A stretch of 64,000 nucleotides of DNA, from assembly GCA_963837755.1 (NCBI GenBank), contig CAWIOP010000001.1:1116001-1180000 (forward strand), written 5' to 3'. Each line of letters begins with the position of its first letter. Within the stretch, counting starts at the first letter, position 1. The notes under the pieces are model-generated. The model had not been told where the DNA came from. It worked only from the letters and a program-made list of their open reading frames with translations, and made no database searches. Position numbers and translations under genes: made by a program. The stretch is from JADGHX01 sp963837755. GTDB taxonomy: Bacteria > Pseudomonadota > Gammaproteobacteria > Steroidobacterales > Steroidobacteraceae. This document shows positions 47,376 through 57,284 of the stretch, in pieces.

Positions 47376-48821
47376 ATGAACGACATCATCTACATGTCCG
47401 CGACAAAGCTCGCGGCCGCCATCAGGGCGAAACAGGTCTCCGCGCTGGAAGCGGTGAACGCATACATCGACCGGCAGATCGCCGTGAACGACATGCTGAA
47501 CGCGGTGGTCATGAACTGCTGGGAACGGGCCCGCACCGAGGCGAAGGCGCTCGATGCGAAGGCCGCGCGCGGCGAGTGGGTGGGGGCGCTGCACGGCGTG
47601 CCCATGACCATCAAGGACTCGCTGGATACCGAAGGCGTCATCTCCACCGGCGCCACGATGGGGCGCCAGCAATACATCCCGAAGCAGGATGCAACCGTGG
47701 TCGCGCGCGTGCGCAGGCAAGGCGCCATTCTGCTGGGCAAGACGAACACGCCGGAGTTCACGCTGGGCGGGCTCGGTGGCATCAGCACGGCGAGCAACCT
47801 TTTGTACGGCGGCTCGCACAACCCCTACGATCTCTCGCGCAGCACCGCCGGCTCGTCCGGTGGCGCGGGCGCCATTGTTGCCGCGGGCGGCGCGGCGTTC
47901 GACATCGGCTCCGACTGGGGCGGCTCCATCCGCGGCCCCTCGCACAACAACGGCATCGCCGGCATCAAGCCGACGAGCGTGCGCGTGCCGCGCACGGGCC
48001 ACATCGTGGATTACGGCGGCATCTTCGACCTGTGGCAGCAGCTCGGGCCCATGTGTCGCCGCGTGGAAGATATCTCGCTGATCACACCCATCATCAGCGG
48101 CCCGGATTTCAAGGACGCATCCTGCGCCCCGGTGCCCTGGGCCGACCCGAAGAAGGTGGATCTCAGGAAGCTCAAGGTCGCCTTCGCCGACGACAACGGC
48201 GGCAAAGACCGTAACGCCACCGAAGCCGACACGAAGGCGGTGATCCGCCAGGCCGCGAAGTGGCTCGAAGGCAGCGTCGCGAGCGTCTCGGAAGACCAGC
48301 CGAAAGAAATTCTCGCCGACCTGACCGAAGCGCGCCGCAAGTTGAGCAGCGGCGACGGTGGTGCGTTCTACCAGCGCCTCGCGAACAAGTGGGGTACGAA
48401 GAACATCTCGCCGCTCCGGCGGGACAGTATCCGCGACGCGAAGCCGCTTTCCGCGCCGGAGCTCGCCGAAGCGTGGGAGCAGCACGACGACGCGAAGTCG
48501 CGAATGCTGGCGTGGATGAAGTCGTATGACGTCTTCATCTGCCCCGTGAATGCAAAGCCTGCGCAACCCATCGATGCGGAGCCGGGCAGCGGCGGCGGCA
48601 GTGGAGGCGGTGCTGCCGCTGCCGGCGGCGGCTGGCCGTACACCGGCATCTTCAACAGCACGGGTTGGCCGGTGGTGGTCGTGCGCGGCGGCTCGTCGGC
48701 CGACGGCAAGCTGCCGATCGGCGTGCAGGTGGTGGCGGCGCCGTGGCGCGAAGACCTCTGCCTGGCCGTGGCGAGCTACCTCGAATCCAGGTCCGGCGGC
48801 TGGCAGAAACCGCCTATCTGA
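47376..48821 (+). CDS. Amidase-signature family hydrolase, apparently cytoplasmic
   Basis: 481 residues without a signal peptide. The triad is visible as TIKDSLD (Lys), GSSGGAGA (Ser) and DWGGSIRGPS (Ser nucleophile). It is paralogous to the preceding protein and ends the same way (GGWQKPPI versus GGWHQTTI). Near the C-terminus a flexible run of Gly/Ala with GGGSGGG interrupts the fold. It may finish breakdown of the imported compound inside the cell while its paralogues act outside; that division is inferred from the signal peptides. Confidence 0.9.
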   Translation: MNDIIYMSATKLAAAIRAKQVSALEAVNAYIDRQIAVNDMLNAVVMNCWERARTEAKALDAKAARGEWVGALHGVPMTIKDSLDTEGVISTGATMGRQQYIPKQDATVVARVRRQGAILLGKTNTPEFTLGGLGGISTASNLLYGGSHNPYDLSRSTAGSSGGAGAIVAAGGAAFDIGSDWGGSIRGPSHNNGIAGIKPTSVRVPRTGHIVDYGGIFDLWQQLGPMCRRVEDISLITPIISGPDFKDASCAPVPWADPKKVDLRKLKVAFADDNGGKDRNATEADTKAVIRQAAKWLEGSVASVSEDQPKEILADLTEARRKLSSGDGGAFYQRLANKWGTKNISPLRRDSIRDAKPLSAPELAEAWEQHDDAKSRMLAWMKSYDVFICPVNAKPAQPIDAEPGSGGGSGGGAAAAGGGWPYTGIFNSTGWPVVVVRGGSSADGKLPIGVQVVAAPWREDLCLAVASYLESRSGGWQKPPI

Positions 48822-48840
48822 GAGCGCCCGCGAGCGTCCT

Positions 48841-50040
48841 GTGGTTAAACGGATTCTCTGGACGCTCGCGCTGGTCGCGGCGGTCGGTGCGCTCGCGGCG
48901 GTGAAGGTGCTGCCGAAGCACGAGCCGCGTGGGGCTGCTGCGGCGAAGGCAAGCGAGTCGCGCGTCGACGGTCGCGCGAGCGGCGCAAGCAGCGCCTCGG
49001 CACCGGGTGCGCTGAAGAGCGGCGGGCGCGGTGACGCTCTCGCAGTCTCCACCGTAATTGTGCAACCGGGGCGTCTCGTCGAGAGCGTGACCTCTACGGG
49101 CTCGCTTCGTGCGGAAGAAAGCGTAGAGCTGCAGGCGGAAATCAACGGCAAGGTAACCGCCATCAACTTCACGGAAGGCGCGCGCGTTCGCCGCGGCGAT
49201 CTGCTCGTAAAGCTCAACGATGCCGAAGCGCGGGCCATGCTGGCGGGCGCGGCATACAGGCAGGAGCTCTCGGTGCTGCGTGAAAAGCGCTTCGCCACAC
49301 TGCTGAAGCAGGGCGTTGCGCGCCAGGAGGAGTACGACACTGCGCTCAACGAAGTGAATATCCAGAAGGCGCAGACCGAGCTCATTCACGCGCAGATCGC
49401 CAAGACCGAGATTCGGGCGCCATTCGATGGCGTGGTGGGGCTGCGCTACGTGAGCGAGGGCGCGCTCATCAACGCCGCAACACGGGTGGCGACCTTGCAG
49501 CGGCTCGACAAGCTGAAGATCGACTTTTCCATCCCCGAAAAGTACTCCACGCGCATTCGCGTGGGCAGCCCCGTCACGTTCATCGTGGCCGGCAGCGACA
49601 AGCCGTTTCACGGCAACATCTACGCGTATGACCCGCGGATCGACGCGGCGACACGCACGGTGACGATCCGCGCCGTGTGCCCGAACCCGGAAGGCCGGCT
49701 GCTCCCGGGCGCGTTTGCCACCATTACCCTGACGCTGCGGCAGTTGGAGAACGCCATTCTCGTGCCGGCGGTCGCCGTCATACCCGAGATGAATGAAAAG
49801 AGTGTGTTCGTCGTGAGCGACGGCAAGGCCGAGCGCCGCGTCGTGGAGACCGGCGCGCGCCTGGAAACCGTCGTTCACGTGGTCACGGGGCTCAAGCCCG
49901 GCGATGTGGTGATCACGTCGGGGCTGCAGCAGATGCGCAGCGGGCAGGCGGTGCGCGTCGCGAACCATGACGCGCTCACACGTGATTCGCCCAATCGGCA
50001 GACACCCGCTCATGATGCGCACATGGCGGAGAGCCGGTGA
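48841..50040 (+). CDS. RND efflux periplasmic adaptor (membrane fusion protein)
   Basis: 399 residues starting at a GTG (48841). It has an N-terminal membrane anchor, a lipoyl/barrel-sandwich region (ELQAEINGKVTAINFTEGAR and AKTEIRAPFDGVVGLRYV), a coiled-coil hairpin and a beta-barrel domain. It joins the inner-membrane RND pump to an outer-membrane channel. No outer-membrane factor gene is present here. Its stop overlaps the GTG of the pump gene (GTGA). Confidence 0.9.
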   Translation: MVKRILWTLALVAAVGALAAVKVLPKHEPRGAAAAKASESRVDGRASGASSASAPGALKSGGRGDALAVSTVIVQPGRLVESVTSTGSLRAEESVELQAEINGKVTAINFTEGARVRRGDLLVKLNDAEARAMLAGAAYRQELSVLREKRFATLLKQGVARQEEYDTALNEVNIQKAQTELIHAQIAKTEIRAPFDGVVGLRYVSEGALINAATRVATLQRLDKLKIDFSIPEKYSTRIRVGSPVTFIVAGSDKPFHGNIYAYDPRIDAATRTVTIRAVCPNPEGRLLPGAFATITLTLRQLENAILVPAVAVIPEMNEKSVFVVSDGKAERRVVETGARLETVVHVVTGLKPGDVVITSGLQQMRSGQAVRVANHDALTRDSPNRQTPAHDAHMAESR

Positions 50041-53000
50041 AGCTCGCGGAAATCAGCATCCGGCGGCCGGTGCTGACCATCGTCATTTCGCTATTGATCG
50101 TGTTGATGGGCAGCATCGGCGTCACGCGCCTTGGCGTGCGCGAGTACCCGTCCGTCGACCCGCCCACGATCTCGATCACCACCAGCTACCCCGGCGCCGC
50201 AGCCGAAGTGGTGCAGGCACAGATCACCGAGCCCATCGAAGAAGCCGTCAACACGGTGGCGGGTGTGCTCACGCTCACCTCCAACAGCCGCGAGGGCGCG
50301 AGCCAGATTTCAGCGGAATTCTCCCTCGACACGAACCTCGAGACCGCGGCAAGCGACGTTCGCGACCAGCTCGCGCGAGCCGTGCGCAACCTGCCGCCCG
50401 ACACGAACCCGCCTATCCTCAACAAGGCGGACGCGGACTCGACGCCGATATTCGGTATCGCGCTGTCCAGTGAAACGCGCACGCAGCTCGAACTGGGCGC
50501 GTACGCGAACAACCTGAAAGAGCGCCTGCAGACCGTGCCCGGCATCGCCCAGGTGGAGATGCCGAACGAAAAGCGCTACGCCATGCGGCTGTGGATGGAC
50601 CCGGAGAAGCTCGCCGCCTACAACCTCTCGCCCATCGACGTGCGCGAAGCGCTCGCGCGCGAGAACATCGAGCTGCCATCGGGGCGCATCGAGGGGCGAG
50701 CCGTTGAGCTGCCGGTGAAGACGCTCTCACGTCTGAACACACCAGCGCAGTTCAACGCGCTCATCGTCAAGCGCAGCGAAGACCGGGTCGTGCGATTCCA
50801 GGACGTCGGCCACGCGGAGCTCGGCGCGCAGAACGAGCGCACCGCGCTGCGTATGGGCAACCAGCCCATTGCCGGCCTCTACTTCAAGCAGCAGCCGGGC
50901 GCGAACCAGATCGAGATCGTCGACGCGCTTCGCGCCCGCCTGGAGCAGGTCAAGAAAGAGATTCCGCCAGACATCCAGCTCAACATCGCCTACGACAACA
51001 CGGAGTACGTGCGGCGCTCGCTGCTCGAAGTGACGGAGACCATCTTCGTGGCCTTCGTGCTGGTCGCGCTCGTGGTGTTCGCATTCCTGCGCGAATGGCG
51101 GTCTACGTTGATTCCGGTGCTGGCGATCCCGGTATCCATTATCGGTGCGTTCGCCATCATCGCGGCGGCAGGGTTTTCCATCAACACGCTCACGCTGCTG
51201 GGCATCGTGCTGGCGATAGGGCTGGTGGTGGATGACGCCATCGTCGTGCTGGAGAACATCTACGCGAAGATCGAGGCCGGCATGTCTCCGTTGGAGGCCG
51301 GCATTACCGGCACCAGAGAGATCTTCATGGCCGTCATCTCCACCACGATCACGCTTGCCGTGGTGTTCCTGCCGCTTCTGTTCATGGGCGGGCTCTCGGG
51401 CAGGCTGTTCCGCGAGTTCGGCGTCACCATTGCGGGCGCCGTGCTCATCTCGGCGCTCGTCGCGCTGACGCTCACTCCCATGTTGAGCTCGCGCCTGTTG
51501 AAGGCGCACCAGGGACACGGCTGGTTGTTCCGGAAGACCGAGCCGTTCTTCACGAGCATGGAGCAAGGCTACTCAAGCGGCCTTGCGACGTTTCTGAAGC
51601 GACGCTGGATCGCACTCGTCATTCTCGCCACGGCGGGTGGCCTCATCTGGGTGCTCTTCCAGACACTGCCGCGCGAGCTTGCGCCGATGGAAGACCGTGG
51701 CCGCGTGTGGGTGCGTGCCACCGGCCCGGAAGGCGTGAGCTACGACTACATGCATGACTTCATGCGGGGCCTCGCGGCGGCGACGGCCGAACGGGTGCCG
51801 GAGGCGCACCTGATGATGACGCAGGTGCCGGGCGCCGGTGGCGGCAACGGCGTTACCGGTTCCGTGAACACGGGCTTCGTGCGGATTTTCCTGAACGACA
51901 AGGCAGATCGGCAGCGCACGCAGGACCAGATTGCCAATGACCTGCGCGCCCTGCAGCCCCAGTTTACCGGCGCGCGCGTGAACATCACCCAGGAAGCAAG
52001 CGTGGGCGAGCGCCGCGCAAACGAGTCTGGTGTGCGCTTTGTAGTGCAGGCGCCCGACCTCGACGCGCTACGTGAGGCGCTGCCGGTGTTCCTCGAGGAG
52101 GCGCGCCAGAGCTCCGTCTTCAGCTTCGTCGAGAGCGACCTGAAGTTCAGCAAGCCCGAAGTGCGCGTCAACATCAACCGCGACAAGGCTCAGGCGCTTG
52201 GCGTGAGTGCGCGGGACGTCGCCCAGACTCTGCAGGCCTCGCTCAGCGGGCAGCGCTTCGGCTACTTCATTCACGACGGCAAGCAGTACGACGTCATCGG
52301 CCAGCTCACGCGCGACTTCCGCTTGCGCCCCGCGGATCTCGCCAACATCGCCGTACCCACGCTCGGCGGCACCGACATGGTTCGCCTCGACAATCTCGTC
52401 TCGCTCGAGGAGAGCAGCTCGCCGCCAGAGCTGTACCGCTACAACCGCTATTCGGCGGCCACGGTTTCCGGAACGCTGTCGCCCGGCATGACGTTGAGCG
52501 ATGGCATTGCCGCGTTCGAGCAGGTGGCGCGCAAGACGCTCGACGAGCGCTTCACTACCTCGCTCGCCGGCGCCGCGCGGGATTTCGTGGAGAGCGCGTC
52601 ATCCCTCGGCTGGGTGTTCCTGCTCGCGCTGGTGCTCATTTACCTGGTGCTGGCCGCGCAGTTCGAGAGCTTCGTGCATCCGTTCGTGATTCTGCTGACG
52701 GTGCCGCTCGCGATTGCCGGCGCGCTGGCGTCGCTGTGGTACTTCGGGCAGACGCTGAACATGTTCTCGCAGATCGGGCTCATCATGCTCGTGGGCCTCG
52801 TCACCAAGAACGGCATTCTCATCGTGGAGTTCGCCAACCAGCGCGTGCAGGCCGGCGCGCCGAGCGCGCTGGTTGCGGTTCAGGAGGCCGCAGCCGCTCG
52901 CCTTCGGCCCATTCTCATGACCACGCTCGCGACCATCCTGGGCATCCTGCCGATTGCGCTGGCCATCGGCGCGGGCGCGGAGAGCCGCATGTCCATGGGC

Positions 53001-53162
53001 ATCGCCGTCATCGGCGGGCTCGTGTGCGGCGGGGCGCTGACGCTTTACGTGATCCCGGCGATGTACGTGCTGCTCGAAGATCGCGCCAGGTTTCGCGCCA
53101 CCTCCAGCTCCGGCGCGGAGCGGCCGCGCTCGGTAACCTCCCTCTGGAACCGGGCGAAGTAG
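50037..53162 (+). CDS. RND efflux pump, HAE1/AcrB-like inner-membrane subunit
   Basis: 1041 residues, the normal length of HAE1 pumps. MKLAEISIRRPVLTIVIS opens the protein. GLVVDDAIVVLENI carries the paired aspartates of the proton relay, and the second half has MLVGLVTKNGILIVEFANQ. It should expel drugs, lipids or metabolites from the periplasm. Placement next to amide hydrolases suggests it may remove a toxic product or excess substrate. The last 118 bases overlap the convergent JmjC-like gene. Confidence 0.92.
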   Translation: MKLAEISIRRPVLTIVISLLIVLMGSIGVTRLGVREYPSVDPPTISITTSYPGAAAEVVQAQITEPIEEAVNTVAGVLTLTSNSREGASQISAEFSLDTNLETAASDVRDQLARAVRNLPPDTNPPILNKADADSTPIFGIALSSETRTQLELGAYANNLKERLQTVPGIAQVEMPNEKRYAMRLWMDPEKLAAYNLSPIDVREALARENIELPSGRIEGRAVELPVKTLSRLNTPAQFNALIVKRSEDRVVRFQDVGHAELGAQNERTALRMGNQPIAGLYFKQQPGANQIEIVDALRARLEQVKKEIPPDIQLNIAYDNTEYVRRSLLEVTETIFVAFVLVALVVFAFLREWRSTLIPVLAIPVSIIGAFAIIAAAGFSINTLTLLGIVLAIGLVVDDAIVVLENIYAKIEAGMSPLEAGITGTREIFMAVISTTITLAVVFLPLLFMGGLSGRLFREFGVTIAGAVLISALVALTLTPMLSSRLLKAHQGHGWLFRKTEPFFTSMEQGYSSGLATFLKRRWIALVILATAGGLIWVLFQTLPRELAPMEDRGRVWVRATGPEGVSYDYMHDFMRGLAAATAERVPEAHLMMTQVPGAGGGNGVTGSVNTGFVRIFLNDKADRQRTQDQIANDLRALQPQFTGARVNITQEASVGERRANESGVRFVVQAPDLDALREALPVFLEEARQSSVFSFVESDLKFSKPEVRVNINRDKAQALGVSARDVAQTLQASLSGQRFGYFIHDGKQYDVIGQLTRDFRLRPADLANIAVPTLGGTDMVRLDNLVSLEESSSPPELYRYNRYSAATVSGTLSPGMTLSDGIAAFEQVARKTLDERFTTSLAGAARDFVESASSLGWVFLLALVLIYLVLAAQFESFVHPFVILLTVPLAIAGALASLWYFGQTLNMFSQIGLIMLVGLVTKNGILIVEFANQRVQAGAPSALVAVQEAAAARLRPILMTTLATILGILPIALAIGAGAESRMSMGIAVIGGLVCGGALTLYVIPAMYVLLEDRARFRATSSSGAERPRSVTSLWNRAK

Positions 53163-53998
53163 GAGGGGTTCACTGCCGCGGCCTGCAGGGCCTTCATCGC
53201 TTCCGCGAGGCAGTCCTTGTCGAGCGCGGGCTCGAAGAGGCCGTGGCGGGCCTCCACCACGCGCGAGACGTGGTGGCTGCACACCCACATGAGGTAGTCG
53301 AGCACGCTCGGCACATAGACGCCGACGGAGATGTGGAAGCTGCCTTCCTGCAGCGGCATGGCGTGGTGCCACCAGCCGCGTGGCACGTAGAGCAGGTCGC
53401 CCGCTTCAAGAACGCAATCCGCCACCGGCGTCGGCGGGCACTCGTGGCCCACGTTGCGCGTGGTGTGCGAGCTCAGGGGCAGCGGAAACGTGGGGCCGAA
53501 TATCTGCCAGCGCTTGCGGCCGATGAGCTGCAGAACCACCACGTCGTGCGTATCCCAGTGCTTGCCGAACGTGCCGTCGCCTCCGAACGCAACGTACGCA
53601 TTGCCCAGCGTCTGGTTCCCCGTGAAGCGCGCCACTTCCGCACAGAGCCGCCGCAGGCGAAGTGAGTACGTCTCCACGCGGTTGAGCACCAGCGTGGCAC
53701 CGCCCGCCATCTGCGCATAGAAGCGGTTCGGATTGAGCCGCCGTCGCCTTACACCCAGCTCGAATGCGGGCTCGGTGTAGACCTCTTCCGGAACGAGCCC
53801 TTCATGAAAAAGCTGCAGGGCCGGCGCCGTGGGTTCGACCTGATGCAGGATGTCGTCGAGGTCCGCCCACGTGAACGCCGGCACACGCAGGGCGCTCTTG
53901 CGGGCGTAACAGGTCTTTTCAAGAACCCGCTCACGGAACTCCTGTGGCGTCAGGCCGAAATCGATGGGCGCATTCATCAGCAGGCCTGGGTCTCTCAA
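53045..53998 (-). CDS. JmjC/cupin-like 2-oxoglutarate-dependent oxygenase
   Basis: 317 residues. GTFGKHWDTHDVVVLQLIGR holds the HxD iron ligands, and YVPRGWWHHAMPL the third histidine. The domain resembles ribosomal oxygenases (YcfD/RoxA type) and other JmjC hydroxylases, which act on Arg, His, Asn or Asp side chains. It starts at a TTG overlapping the stop of the amidase gene (TTGA); an ATG at 53977 is an alternative. It is the third gene of the minus-strand amidase operon and overlaps the RND pump gene tail-to-tail by 118 bases. Confidence 0.82.
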   Translation of the reverse strand: MRDPGLLMNAPIDFGLTPQEFRERVLEKTCYARKSALRVPAFTWADLDDILHQVEPTAPALQLFHEGLVPEEVYTEPAFELGVRRRRLNPNRFYAQMAGGATLVLNRVETYSLRLRRLCAEVARFTGNQTLGNAYVAFGGDGTFGKHWDTHDVVVLQLIGRKRWQIFGPTFPLPLSSHTTRNVGHECPPTPVADCVLEAGDLLYVPRGWWHHAMPLQEGSFHISVGVYVPSVLDYLMWVCSHHVSRVVEARHGLFEPALDKDCLAEAMKALQAAAVNPSYFARFQREVTERGRSAPELEVARNLARSSSSTYIAGIT

Positions 53999-55581
53999 TA
54001 GGCGAAGCTCTCGCCGGGCAGCGGCGGCGTGGAGGCGGGCGTCTTGCGGTTCTTCGACACCTGCTCGTATGCGTAAGCCACTTTGAACAGCATGGGCTCG
54101 CTGAACGGCCGGCCGAGGAATTCGATGGCGATGGGTCCGTTTTCTTTCTTCGTGTAGCCGGCAGGTACCAGAACAGCGGGTAGTCCGGTGACGGAGCTCA
54201 GCGGGTTGTCCTGGTCCACCCCGCGCTCGAGGTGCCGCGGCGGCGGCATGGACTTGAAGGGGTGCACGAGCACATCGAGCCGATACTTCTCCATCAGCGC
54301 GACCACTTCGTCTTTCAGCATCTCCTGCGTGTCGCGGCGGGCGAGGAAATCCGGCTGGTGCATGAGCGAGCTGAACTCGCGATAGCCGCGCACGATGCTC
54401 GGCTTCACGAGGCTGCCACCCTTGGCGAGCAGCTCGTCCATGTTGTGAATCGCCGCGTTGGGCCCAAGGCGGCGGAAGTAGAGGTTGTAGGAGAACTGCG
54501 CCTCGTAGTAGTTCGTGCGCGTGTCTTCGAGCAGCGCAAACAGGTCGGTGCCCGTGGAGACGGGGTCAACGATCACCGCGCCGGCTTCCTTCATCTGCGC
54601 GATCGCCTTCTCGATGAGTGCGATGCCCTCGGCGTGAATTTCGCCCTTGCGGAACAGGTCGCGGAACACGCCGACGCGCGCGCCGCGCAGACCGTTCTTG
54701 TCCAGGAACGTGGTGTAGGAGGCCGTTGGCGTGCGGCCGGGCGCAACCATCGTCGAGAGATCTTCGGCGTCGAAGCCCGCAATGATGTCCGTGAGCGCGG
54801 CGACGTCGTACACGGAGCGCGCCATCGGGCCGCAGCGCTCCTGCGTGAACGACGTCATGATCTGGCCGGTGCGCGGAATCAGCCCGCGCGTCGGTGCGAG
54901 CCCGACGACGCTGTTGTTGGCCGTGGGGTTGCGTATCGACACGCCCGTCTCACTGCCGAGGCCCGCCTGCGCAAATATCGCCGCGAGCGACGCGCCCGTG
55001 CCGCCGCTGGAGCCGCCAGGAGTGAGGTCGAGGTTGTAAGGGTTGTTGGTGCGGCCGAGCACCGTGCTCTGGTCGCCGGGCTTTGCGACGCCGAACCAGT
55101 CGCTCATGTTCACTTTGGCGAGAATGATGGCGCCCGCGTCGCGCAGGCGCGCCACCACCGTAGCGTCGAGAATCGGCTGCGAGCTCTTCAGCGGCAGGAA
55201 GCCGCCGCTCGTCGGCATGTCTTTCGTGTCGTAGAGGTCTTTCAGCACCACCGGCACGCCGTGCAGCTTGCTGCGCGGCCCTTTTGCCTTGCGCTCCTTG
55301 TCGAGCCCCCGGGCAGTCTCCAGTGCTTTCGCGTTGAGCGTGATCACCGCGTTGATGTGCGGGCCGCTCTTGTCGTAGGCCTCAATGCGCTTCAGGTATA
55401 GCTGCGTGAGCTTTTCCGATGTGAGCGCGCCGGCGTCGAACGCCTTGTTGATGTCTTCGAGGGTCGCCGTCTGCAGATCGAACTGCGCGGCGTGCGCGGG
55501 CCTCACCGCCACAAGGGCGCCGAGTGCGAGAAGAAGCGCGGGGGCGCAACCGCCCGTGAGCCTGAGAACGTGTCGCTGCAT
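53995..55581 (-). CDS. Amidase-signature family hydrolase, Sec-exported
   Basis: 528 residues with a Sec signal peptide (ALLLALGALVAVRPAHA). The triad appears in VLKDLYD (Lys), GGSSGGTGAS (Ser) and GSETGVSIRNP (Ser nucleophile). The sequence before the core, INAVITLNAKALETARGLD, is the family's usual N-terminal helix. Its C-terminus TPPLPGESFAY is shared with the next amidase and with the 34-residue ORF at 43491. It follows the upstream amidase gene after 12 bases and is co-translated with the JmjC-like gene. Confidence 0.9.
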   Translation of the reverse strand: MQRHVLRLTGGCAPALLLALGALVAVRPAHAAQFDLQTATLEDINKAFDAGALTSEKLTQLYLKRIEAYDKSGPHINAVITLNAKALETARGLDKERKAKGPRSKLHGVPVVLKDLYDTKDMPTSGGFLPLKSSQPILDATVVARLRDAGAIILAKVNMSDWFGVAKPGDQSTVLGRTNNPYNLDLTPGGSSGGTGASLAAIFAQAGLGSETGVSIRNPTANNSVVGLAPTRGLIPRTGQIMTSFTQERCGPMARSVYDVAALTDIIAGFDAEDLSTMVAPGRTPTASYTTFLDKNGLRGARVGVFRDLFRKGEIHAEGIALIEKAIAQMKEAGAVIVDPVSTGTDLFALLEDTRTNYYEAQFSYNLYFRRLGPNAAIHNMDELLAKGGSLVKPSIVRGYREFSSLMHQPDFLARRDTQEMLKDEVVALMEKYRLDVLVHPFKSMPPPRHLERGVDQDNPLSSVTGLPAVLVPAGYTKKENGPIAIEFLGRPFSEPMLFKVAYAYEQVSKNRKTPASTPPLPGESFAY

Positions 55582-55593
55582 GGCCTGGATCCC

Positions 55594-57213
55594 TTAGTAG
55601 TCGAATCGCTCGCCGGCCAGCGGCGGTGTGGAGTCCGGAACCCGCCGGTTCCGAGTCACAGCTTCGAAGCCGCTGGCAAGCTTGATGAGGGTGGGCTCGC
55701 TCCACGGGCGGCCGAGTATCTCCAGGCCGACAGGCAGGCCTTCGGGCGTAAAGCCCATGGGAACGATGAGCGCGGGCAGACCTGTGGTGGGGCTCAACTG
55801 GTTCGGCGTGTACTGCCGCTCCTGGTCTTCGCGCGGCCCGATCTTCAGCGGCCCGTGCAGCTTGTGCGGGTAGATGAGCGCGTCGAGGTCGTAGCGGTCC
55901 ATCAACGCGATCACCGCCTCGCGCAGCTTCGCCTTGCCTTCGAGCGTGGCGCGGTATTCCGGGTCGCGGTCGAGGTCGATCATGTGCTCGATGGCCGACT
56001 TGTCGTTCGGCCGGCCGGGCACGCCGGGGTGGTTCAGCAGCAGCGCGGCGGCGTTCTTGTATGGGTAGCTCGAGCCCTGGCGCGCGAGGTACTGGTTGAC
56101 CGCGTGGATGCGCTCGTAGCGGCTGGGCGAGCTGTTCACCTGCAGGTAGTTCGGCAGGTCCACGCCGAGCGACACGGGGTCGAACACCTTCGCGCCGTTG
56201 TCGCTGAACACCTTGATGGCTTTCTTCGCCAGCTCTACGGCGGCCGGGTCCACCGGCCTGAAGTCCCAGGCTTCCTTCATCACACCGACGCGCGCGCCTC
56301 GCAGGCCGTTCTTGTCGATGAAGCTCACATAGTGCTCCATCGGCATCTTGCCGAGGCTGTTCGCGGTCCACAGGTCTGCGGAGTCGAAGCCGGCGATGAT
56401 GTCGAGCGTGACGCACAGGTCGTACACGGTGTGCGCCATGGGGCCGCCGCGCTCGCCGGTGATGTAGCTCCACATCTGGCCGTCGCGGCTGATGAGGCCA
56501 GACGTGGTCGCAAGTCCAAACAGGTTGCCGTCGCTCGTGGGCGTGCGGATTGAGAAGCCGGTCTCGCTGCCGAGCCCCACCGTGCCGAAGTGCGCGGCGA
56601 GGCCCGCGCTGGTGCCGGCGCTCGACCAGCCGGGCGTGCGGTCGAGCGCAAACGGGTTGAGCGTGGAGCCGCCGAGCGTGCTGCTCGCCATGATGTCGGG
56701 CTGCGCGTACCAGTCGCTCTGGTTCACCTTCGCCAGGATGACGGCGCCGGCGTCACGCAGCTTGCGCACGATGGCCGCGTCTTTCGCGGGGATCACTCCC
56801 TTCAGCGGCAGGTAGCCGCCGGTAGTGGGCATGTCTGACGTGTCGAACACGTCTTTCACGATGACCGGGATGCCGTGGAGCGGCGAGCGCGGGCCTTTCG
56901 CCTTGCGCTCCTTGTCCAGCGCTCTGGCGGTGTCGATGGCTTTCGCGTTCAGCGCCAGCACCGCGTTGATCTTCGGGCCCTTGTGGTCGTAGGCGTCGAT
57001 GCGCGCGAGATACATCCGGACGAGCTTTTCGGACGTGAGCGCGCCGGAGTCGAACGCGGCGTTGATGTCCGCCACGCTGGCGGTGGTGAGGTCGAACGTG
57101 GCCGCGTGGGCCGGGGCGGTGACCAGCAGCGTGGCCAATGCGGCAACGAGCGCGGAGGTTCTGGCGAGCGCGCGGCTGCGGCCCGGCAAAGTGAGATGTC
57201 TTTTCACGTGCAC
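55594..57213 (-). CDS. Amidase-signature family hydrolase, Sec-exported (first of operon)
   Basis: 539 residues with a signal peptide (SALVAALATLLVTAPAHA). Triad: IVKDVFD (Lys), SSAGTSAGL in place of the usual GSSGG(T/A) loop, and GSETGFSIRTP (Ser nucleophile). The loop that normally carries the cis-serine reads PGWSSAGTSAG, so the serine is kept but the glycine pattern differs from its paralogue. It is about 45% similar by eye to the next amidase and ends TPPLAGERFDY. An ECF-like promoter motif lies 32 bases upstream (57245-57271). Confidence 0.9.
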   Translation of the reverse strand: MHVKRHLTLPGRSRALARTSALVAALATLLVTAPAHAATFDLTTASVADINAAFDSGALTSEKLVRMYLARIDAYDHKGPKINAVLALNAKAIDTARALDKERKAKGPRSPLHGIPVIVKDVFDTSDMPTTGGYLPLKGVIPAKDAAIVRKLRDAGAVILAKVNQSDWYAQPDIMASSTLGGSTLNPFALDRTPGWSSAGTSAGLAAHFGTVGLGSETGFSIRTPTSDGNLFGLATTSGLISRDGQMWSYITGERGGPMAHTVYDLCVTLDIIAGFDSADLWTANSLGKMPMEHYVSFIDKNGLRGARVGVMKEAWDFRPVDPAAVELAKKAIKVFSDNGAKVFDPVSLGVDLPNYLQVNSSPSRYERIHAVNQYLARQGSSYPYKNAAALLLNHPGVPGRPNDKSAIEHMIDLDRDPEYRATLEGKAKLREAVIALMDRYDLDALIYPHKLHGPLKIGPREDQERQYTPNQLSPTTGLPALIVPMGFTPEGLPVGLEILGRPWSEPTLIKLASGFEAVTRNRRVPDSTPPLAGERFDY

Positions 57214-57244
57214 CTTTGTCTTGCGACTTCAAGCCTGTGAAGTG

Positions 57245-57271
57245 AGACGAGGCGCGAGCAGCTCACCCTAC
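57245..57271 (-). promoter_or_regulatory. ECF-type promoter motif before the amidase-amidase-JmjC operon
   Basis: On the minus strand GTAGGGTG (57271-57264), 14 bases, then CGTCT (57249-57245). It lies 32 bases before the amidase start. Spacing and both blocks match the sites at 38846 and 58584. Confidence 0.6.
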
Positions 57272-57284
57272 GTACGGCGACGCA

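Noticed and set aside
34062..48821. Lasso-peptide or other RiPP cluster, suggested by FecI/FecR/TonB receptor beside the 34-residue ORF
   Set aside because: No McjB/McjC-like maturation enzyme, no lasso-type isopeptidase and no radical SAM gene were found. The small ORF matches an amidase tail rather than a leader-core precursor.
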